64,000 nucleotides of DNA, from the NCBI GenBank assembly GCA_001460835.1, contig CYKH01001670.1:1-64000 (forward strand). Direction: 5' to 3'. The DNA is from Bodo saltans (Eukaryota > Euglenozoa > Kinetoplastea > Eubodonida > Bodonidae). Under the pieces are notes generated by a model that saw only the letters and a program-made list of their open reading frames with translations, was not told the origin of the DNA and did not search any database. Shown piece by piece: positions 59,224 through 64,000 of the stretch (the first letter of the stretch is position 1; the number at the start of each line of letters is the position of its first letter). The translations under genes and the position numbers were made by a program.

Positions 59224-62200
59224 ATGCCACATGATGGCTGCAATATGAATGACAAGGCGTACCCTTTCCGAGGAGACTACCAAATGGACAGAGAAGTCAA
59301 TCACGGGCACAGCGGTGTGTGGAAAGTTGTGCCCACTAGTCTCAACGTCAGAATTTCTGGCACAAACCTCCGGCTGGAAACGCTCGAAGCGCCAAAATCG
59401 CAGGACCTCATGTGCGAGTTGGGCGTCGGAAATTTGAAGCCCAGGCGTGTGGCCCTTCCTCAAGGGCACCAACCGCTGGAGGTTCCTGGTGATGGAAAGG
59501 ACTACCAGCTGCACGCCGCAGTGAGTGGCGCCCGCACAAAGCATTATTGCCATTTGACACTAGTGGGGACCCCAGGAGCAGACCACCTCCGCGTGCATGT
59601 GCACCCGTCTTGTGAACCCCTTCTTGCTGAAGCAGATGGTAACGTGCTGTACCCCCACGATGGTGTCTTGTCGTTACCAATGCTCGCAAAAACGCTTCAA
59701 CTTCGCCCTGCTGCCCCTCGATCACCTCAGAGAATTCACCAGACATTAGGATCGGTCCCTTTTTGCGTTGTTCAAGGAGCAGACAATCCACAGCCTGTTT
59801 TGATTCTACCAAACGGAGAAGAGATTCCAATTCAAACCAATTCTGCGCATCCCGTGGACATTCCCGCAGGGAGTGGACTTGTTCAGCTAAAGCTGCCGAG
59901 GTTAGAGCCGCGAATTGGGCCGACATCGACTTGTCCTGAGGTCGACGTTCGCGTGACCAACGAAGGAGACCAAGCGCACATTCTCGTCACTGCTCGAGGG
60001 AGTTGGGTGGAACTGAGTCTAGACGGCTATCCCCCACAAGCGGCGTATCACTCGTGCATCGCTGCGTTTGACCCGAACCGTGCGTGTGCAATCTTGTTAA
60101 CTGTGTCAGATCCCACCACCCGTCAAGTGCAACTGCGGCAACAGTTGATCCTACCTGCCGTAGGCGGCGGCGGTGGGAAAAACACACGAGACTCGTATCC
60201 ACCCGTCACCTGCAGGTTGGAAGATGGGCCAGGACCTAACGACCGCACCCTCTTCATGCCGCACGATGGCTTCGTCTCTGTCGATGGTATGCCCATGGTT
60301 CCCGCTGATCGCGGTGTGAGTGTTGATTGCACGTATCCCAAAACTGCGTATCTGACGCAACGCAATCCAGACGGCTCGACTTCTACCGCCCAATTCTCGC
60401 TACCAGCGAAGAAAGCTCCTGACAACAATGACGGTTGGCTGAACGACCTAGCGAATCTCCTTGATGATCCCTATCGTCCACTAGATCAGCTTCTGAACGG
60501 ACTCTCTCAGCTTCACCCGCCAACAGACGCGGGAAGACGGGTTTTGAACAACCTAGGAAAACTACTTGGAAAGCCTGTCCCCAACCTCGAGCTTCGAATC
60601 GCTGGTGGCGGTAGCGCTCCCACTGTGTTGTCAGATTTGAATTGCAAAGGGTTCAACCTTGCAGCGTCCCACGGGAACGAAGCACCGTGCATCATTCCTC
60701 AGGGCGGCAGTCTGCAGATGGATCCACGCATCCCTGCAAGATTGATTGCGTTGGATGCTAGAGGATCACCTGCAGCAACCGCCACCGTTTCATTAGGTAC
60801 GCAAGGTCCGCCTCAAGGACCCAACCCTGATGAACAGCTCGTCAAGAACATGCTGGATGCCACCAATGCGAGCCCTACACCCTTCGACCTCGCGAACCGC
60901 CTCTCAGTCATCCCAACACAGAGCTCCAATGGCCAGCAGTTGCTCCCTGCGCTTGCCAACATGCTGCGCAAGATCCCCACCAGTGCTCCCCCGATCCCCG
61001 GTTCCCTAAGCCATGACATTATGGTTCAATGTAACGTGGAGCGTGAGAGCGGAATTCAAGTTCAAATGCAACTCGACGGAAACCCGTCACAAAGAGTCCC
61101 ACCGAATCAACAAGTACCCGTGTCGAGCAACATCAATCTGTTGACATTCAAGCTCACCCGAACATCCATCTCAAGTCCGTATGAACAAGAGTTGATTGAT
61201 GCTTACAAGCGAACGGAGCCTCGCCAACTTTCTAGACGGTGGGCAGAGCAATGCCACCCTCGCGACGAAGTGGAAGAAGAGCTTCACCCCATTCTCGTCG
61301 CACTCGCTAAAGAATTGGAAGATGCAAACCAGAGGAACGCCGCCAACAACGCAAATCAGAACAACAACAACAGCAACCTCAGCGGGGCTGCTGCTATTGT
61401 TCAGTTTGTGTGTGGAGACGGGCAGCTGACCAACATCAAGAGTGAGGGGCATCAAGTTAGCGCCTTCGTAGACGATATGCCTTCAATTGGAGTTGGGTAT
61501 GGAGGGCAAGTCCCACCCGGTGTCCCATTCTCTGAAGGGACATCTCATCGTGTTCGTCTCGTCGCGCGTGATGCCGCTGGCGTGGTTCGCGGTGAAGTCC
61601 AGACAACCGTCTTCGGCACCAAGAAAAGCAGCGGAGGGAGCGGTGTCGCGTACCTAGACGCTTCGATTCAACCTGCTGAAGAACAATCGCTGCGTGTGAG
61701 GCTTACTGCCCCTCCTGGCTTTGGCATCAACTATGACATTGACGGAAAACGAGGTGAATCATCAAGAGGAAATGAAGCCGTCATGCTTGTGGATGGACGC
61801 AAGCCACACACGATCGGTGTGAACGTTGTAGATGGCGCTGGTGCAATCGCCTTCCAGCAGAAGCTTGACGTCCCTGTGATTGCGTCGGCCTCATGGGCAC
61901 TACAGATGCAGAACAACAACATCTCGCTCATTCCTACAGCAGGTGATCGAGGCTTTTCCACAACAGCATCCCTCGACCAAGGCCCGGAGCGAGTGATCGA
62001 TGGATCTCAAATCCGACTTGACCATGATACACCGCATCAGCTCATTCTTCGAAAATATTTCGGCGACAAAAGTATTCCCTGTGGAGAGTTGCTACTCCGT
62101 GTTGCGCATTTTGTTGATCCCGATGATACTCTTGCGGCAGCACGTGCGTTGCAATCGATCCCAAGTCAAGCCGGAGGAGACCCCACCGCTGCTTTCAATG

Positions 62201-62391
62201 AGCTACAAAAGATTCACGATCGAACCCCCTCGGGAATTCTCAAGAAACTCCTTGGGGAGCTCCTATCCAAGTTAGGGCCGTCGTCTGGGAAGGATGATTA
62301 CTTCAAGCGAACGACAATGGCATCCGGGCCATCTCCTGCAGCCCCAGTGGTGTTCTTTAGACTTCGTGGTGATGAAGAAAGAAGGCGGTGA
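59224..62391 (+). CDS. Large protein of alternating beta-sandwich and helical modules, unknown
   Basis: The 1055-residue protein has no recognised family, but a clear internal plan. Beta-rich segments recur with a shared turn: ELSLDGYPP (about 258), FVSVDGMPM (about 348), QMQLDGNPS (about 611), SAFVDDMPS (about 746) and NYDIDGKRG (about 835). Between them are helical modules of similar pattern, at about 404-452 (LDQLLNGLSQL.., VLNNLGKLLGKPVP), 537-585 (FDLANRLSVIP.., LLPALANMLRKIP), 655-700 and 964-1018 (LAAARALQSIP.., ILKKLLGELLSKLGP). No signal peptide or membrane segment is seen. Tandem beta domains suggest a structural or adhesive role inside the cell (inference). Confidence 0.65.
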   Translation: MPHDGCNMNDKAYPFRGDYQMDREVNHGHSGVWKVVPTSLNVRISGTNLRLETLEAPKSQDLMCELGVGNLKPRRVALPQGHQPLEVPGDGKDYQLHAAVSGARTKHYCHLTLVGTPGADHLRVHVHPSCEPLLAEADGNVLYPHDGVLSLPMLAKTLQLRPAAPRSPQRIHQTLGSVPFCVVQGADNPQPVLILPNGEEIPIQTNSAHPVDIPAGSGLVQLKLPRLEPRIGPTSTCPEVDVRVTNEGDQAHILVTARGSWVELSLDGYPPQAAYHSCIAAFDPNRACAILLTVSDPTTRQVQLRQQLILPAVGGGGGKNTRDSYPPVTCRLEDGPGPNDRTLFMPHDGFVSVDGMPMVPADRGVSVDCTYPKTAYLTQRNPDGSTSTAQFSLPAKKAPDNNDGWLNDLANLLDDPYRPLDQLLNGLSQLHPPTDAGRRVLNNLGKLLGKPVPNLELRIAGGGSAPTVLSDLNCKGFNLAASHGNEAPCIIPQGGSLQMDPRIPARLIALDARGSPAATATVSLGTQGPPQGPNPDEQLVKNMLDATNASPTPFDLANRLSVIPTQSSNGQQLLPALANMLRKIPTSAPPIPGSLSHDIMVQCNVERESGIQVQMQLDGNPSQRVPPNQQVPVSSNINLLTFKLTRTSISSPYEQELIDAYKRTEPRQLSRRWAEQCHPRDEVEEELHPILVALAKELEDANQRNAANNANQNNNNSNLSGAAAIVQFVCGDGQLTNIKSEGHQVSAFVDDMPSIGVGYGGQVPPGVPFSEGTSHRVRLVARDAAGVVRGEVQTTVFGTKKSSGGSGVAYLDASIQPAEEQSLRVRLTAPPGFGINYDIDGKRGESSRGNEAVMLVDGRKPHTIGVNVVDGAGAIAFQQKLDVPVIASASWALQMQNNNISLIPTAGDRGFSTTASLDQGPERVIDGSQIRLDHDTPHQLILRKYFGDKSIPCGELLLRVAHFVDPDDTLAAARALQSIPSQAGGDPTAAFNELQKIHDRTPSGILKKLLGELLSKLGPSSGKDDYFKRTTMASGPSPAAPVVFFRLRGDEERRR

Positions 62392-62743
62392 TAGAGTCAA
62401 TACATTTTGTTTGAACAAGTTTAGATGAGGCAGAGATTGGGCACAGCTGGACGAAGAATCGAACCTTGACAACGTTTCTCTCGAAGGTGTTTTATAACCC
62501 CCACACATTTGTGCTTCCGCATACCTGACCTTTCTTAGATGTAACTGTACGCATGCCCCTCCAGCGTTGTAATTTCATTTTCTTTACTACCATTACCAAC
62601 CTGAGGTACTTTCTCTTTGCAAAACATTCTTTCTATCATTGTAAAATGGGCCAACGTTAACGTTCAGACCAAATGACTCCCAATTCGCTTTGTCTAAAAA
62701 AAAACTTCAAAAAAAAAAAGACCAAGCTGAACTTAGGAATATT
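62392..62743. other. Intergenic region before the last gene
   Basis: 352 bases with T/C-rich stretches (62530-62540 and 62610-62640) and two A-runs (about 62696-62704 and 62710-62719). AG at 62719-62720 is a candidate acceptor 24 bases before ATG 62744. No gene seen. Confidence 0.5.
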
Positions 62744-64000
62744 ATGAAGTCCTCCTTGAGGCCAAGTAGCAGCGGGAACGTCAAAACGCGAGATCCGTAC
62801 GGGCATCTCACTCGAGAAGAACTGCAACGAATCCACTCGTCGTTGTACGGGCATCGCTCTTCCCTCCGTGAAAAGACGATCGCCCACGCGGTGACGCTTA
62901 AGGCGACAGGAGCATCGACAACAGTGAGCGCGAAGAGTCGTAGCGACCACCCAGGCTCGTCGTTGTCATCGGCAACGTTAGTCCCAAAGTCTGCGTCCGT
63001 AAGGCCTGCGCCCATTATGAACGCTGATTATGTGATGAAAGCTGGACCACTCTCCGCTGCTACACTTGCACACGACCGTCTTGTAGCAAGTGCAGCATCA
63101 TCCCGCCTCTGTGGCGAGCTTCACCACTATTCTGGGGAGCCGCGTAAACCTCAAGCAACAGTGTTGACAAGGCCCGTGTGGCAACGACTGACAGCGCCAC
63201 CGCAAACTCTAAGTGCAGAAATGCAAAGTTGGGCAAAAGGGATGGGGTCAGACTTCACGTTCCCGCTGAAGATTTCCAATGTAAGGAGAGACTTCTTGCG
63301 TCAACCGCTTCGTACATCCGCGATCGAGCAATGGAAACGTGCATGTGCGGCTGGAGATGTTCATGTCATGAACTCACTTCGTGCCTGTGTCGTTCACACT
63401 TCAGCTGGCGGTGATCGCCCTCGGAGGCCGCCGAAGCAGCGAGCCTGTTGGTGCACAACAACACAGTCCAACAACAACACTCAACAGTCGTCCACTGATG
63501 AAACTGTCAATGAAGAAGCTGAAAGTGCAGGAGGGGCTACTGCTTCTGGAACCAAGAATCGTACCGACATTATTAATGCAGCTTTGGCGCATTGGAAGCT
63601 CAATCGCGTCATCGAACAGGGCAGTTCGTACTTGTATTACGTATGTCCTGGGGCAAAAAATCGTGCCACGGCGCTCGCCTCCAACCTTGGTGGATTGTAC
63701 ATCATACCCGACGGCGCATTTGTAGATGATGCGGTGAGCCAAGTGAAAGTGCAACGATCAAAGCTGCGCGTCATTCAAGCTCTCAATGCAGGGCAATTGC
63801 ACGATGATCATGGCGTCGAAGATCACAAGGCTGGTGGCGAAGATGGTGGCGAGGACGAGGACGTCGGCGACGATCCGGATTACAACAAAGAAGACGGTGA
63901 ATACTTAGATGGCAGAGTCAGAGAACCGTCGGACCTCTTTCAGTTTCCGTCCATCGAGATCACCCTGAAAGACAACAACCTGCTCTCGCTTAAGGTGCAT
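62744..64000 (+). CDS. Unknown protein, truncated by the window end
   Basis: From ATG 62744 the frame is open for 419 codons to the last base, so the gene continues outside the window. The product starts MKSSLRPSSSGNVKTRDPYG. It has a Ser/Ala-rich first quarter, an ordered-looking part at about 145-215 (VWQRLTAPPQTL.., EMQSWAKGMGSDFTFPLKIS, FLRQPLRTSAIEQWKRACAAGD) and a Gln/Asn/Ser-rich linker. A second ordered part lies at about 270-345 (IINAALAHWKLNRVIEQGSSYLYYVCPGAKNRA), followed by an Asp/Glu-rich stretch. No family recognised. The uninterrupted length and the ordered blocks make it a real gene. Confidence 0.75.
   Translation, partial: MKSSLRPSSSGNVKTRDPYGHLTREELQRIHSSLYGHRSSLREKTIAHAVTLKATGASTTVSAKSRSDHPGSSLSSATLVPKSASVRPAPIMNADYVMKAGPLSAATLAHDRLVASAASSRLCGELHHYSGEPRKPQATVLTRPVWQRLTAPPQTLSAEMQSWAKGMGSDFTFPLKISNVRRDFLRQPLRTSAIEQWKRACAAGDVHVMNSLRACVVHTSAGGDRPRRPPKQRACWCTTTQSNNNTQQSSTDETVNEEAESAGGATASGTKNRTDIINAALAHWKLNRVIEQGSSYLYYVCPGAKNRATALASNLGGLYIIPDGAFVDDAVSQVKVQRSKLRVIQALNAGQLHDDHGVEDHKAGGEDGGEDEDVGDDPDYNKEDGEYLDGRVREPSDLFQFPSIEITLKDNNLLSLKVH

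Noticed and set aside
62446-62475. Minus-strand GGTTCGATTC resembling a tRNA B box
   Set aside because: The T-stem does not pair well and no A box or acceptor stem is found at the proper distance.

Overview
The window looks like nuclear DNA of a kinetoplastid protist, most likely a free-living bodonid such as Bodo saltans; the species is an inference from gene content and style. About 25 protein genes all lie on the + strand with no strand switch over 64 kb. None shows a recognisable intron, gaps between genes are mostly 100-500 bases, and nearly every start codon is preceded by a polypyrimidine tract and an AG. That is the layout of a polycistronic unit processed by spliced-leader trans-splicing. 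I saw no rRNA, tRNA, CRISPR array, transposon or virus-like element.

Layout: 0-6.4 kb holds a microsomal 3-ketoacyl-CoA reductase-like enzyme, a ZFAND1-like AN1 zinc-finger/ubiquitin-like protein and two tandem Baeyer-Villiger-type flavin monooxygenases. 6.6-18 kb holds a tail-anchored PPR-like protein, the second-largest subunit of RNA polymerase I (RPA2) and Raptor, the scaffold of TOR complex 1. 18-25 kb holds a myristoylated CLU/TPR protein, an EF-hand protein, the catalytic subunit of queuine tRNA-ribosyltransferase and a small ubiquitin-like protein. 25-37 kb is one giant gene, HYDIN, with a 300-base sequencing gap. 37-48 kb holds three coiled-coil genes, one with a decayed kinesin motor fold and one with a ladder of LC8-type TQT motifs. 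48-59 kb holds SF3A3, several low-complexity proteins (one with an MGC dual-acylation start), small zinc-finger and hypothetical genes, and adenylate kinase 6. 59-64 kb holds a large protein of alternating beta and helical modules and a gene that runs off the window.

Functionally the window mixes basal machinery (RPA2, SF3A3, AK6, TGT, Raptor) with flagellar or cytoskeletal genes (HYDIN, EF-hand protein, pseudo-kinesin, coiled coils) and lipid or small-molecule enzymes. No operon-like logic is expected in such a unit.

The most striking observation is in the Raptor gene. Positions about 14407-14524 break the frame with stops, but if each base is replaced by its complement WITHOUT reversing the order, the missing conserved Raptor segment (YNGHG...GE.W) reappears in the correct frame with no length change. 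No known DNA rearrangement does this, so it points to an editing or data-handling event. Three near-identical partial duplications (at 7.8, 12.7 and 29.4 kb) with mostly silent differences look like merged haplotypes. One of them breaks RPA2.
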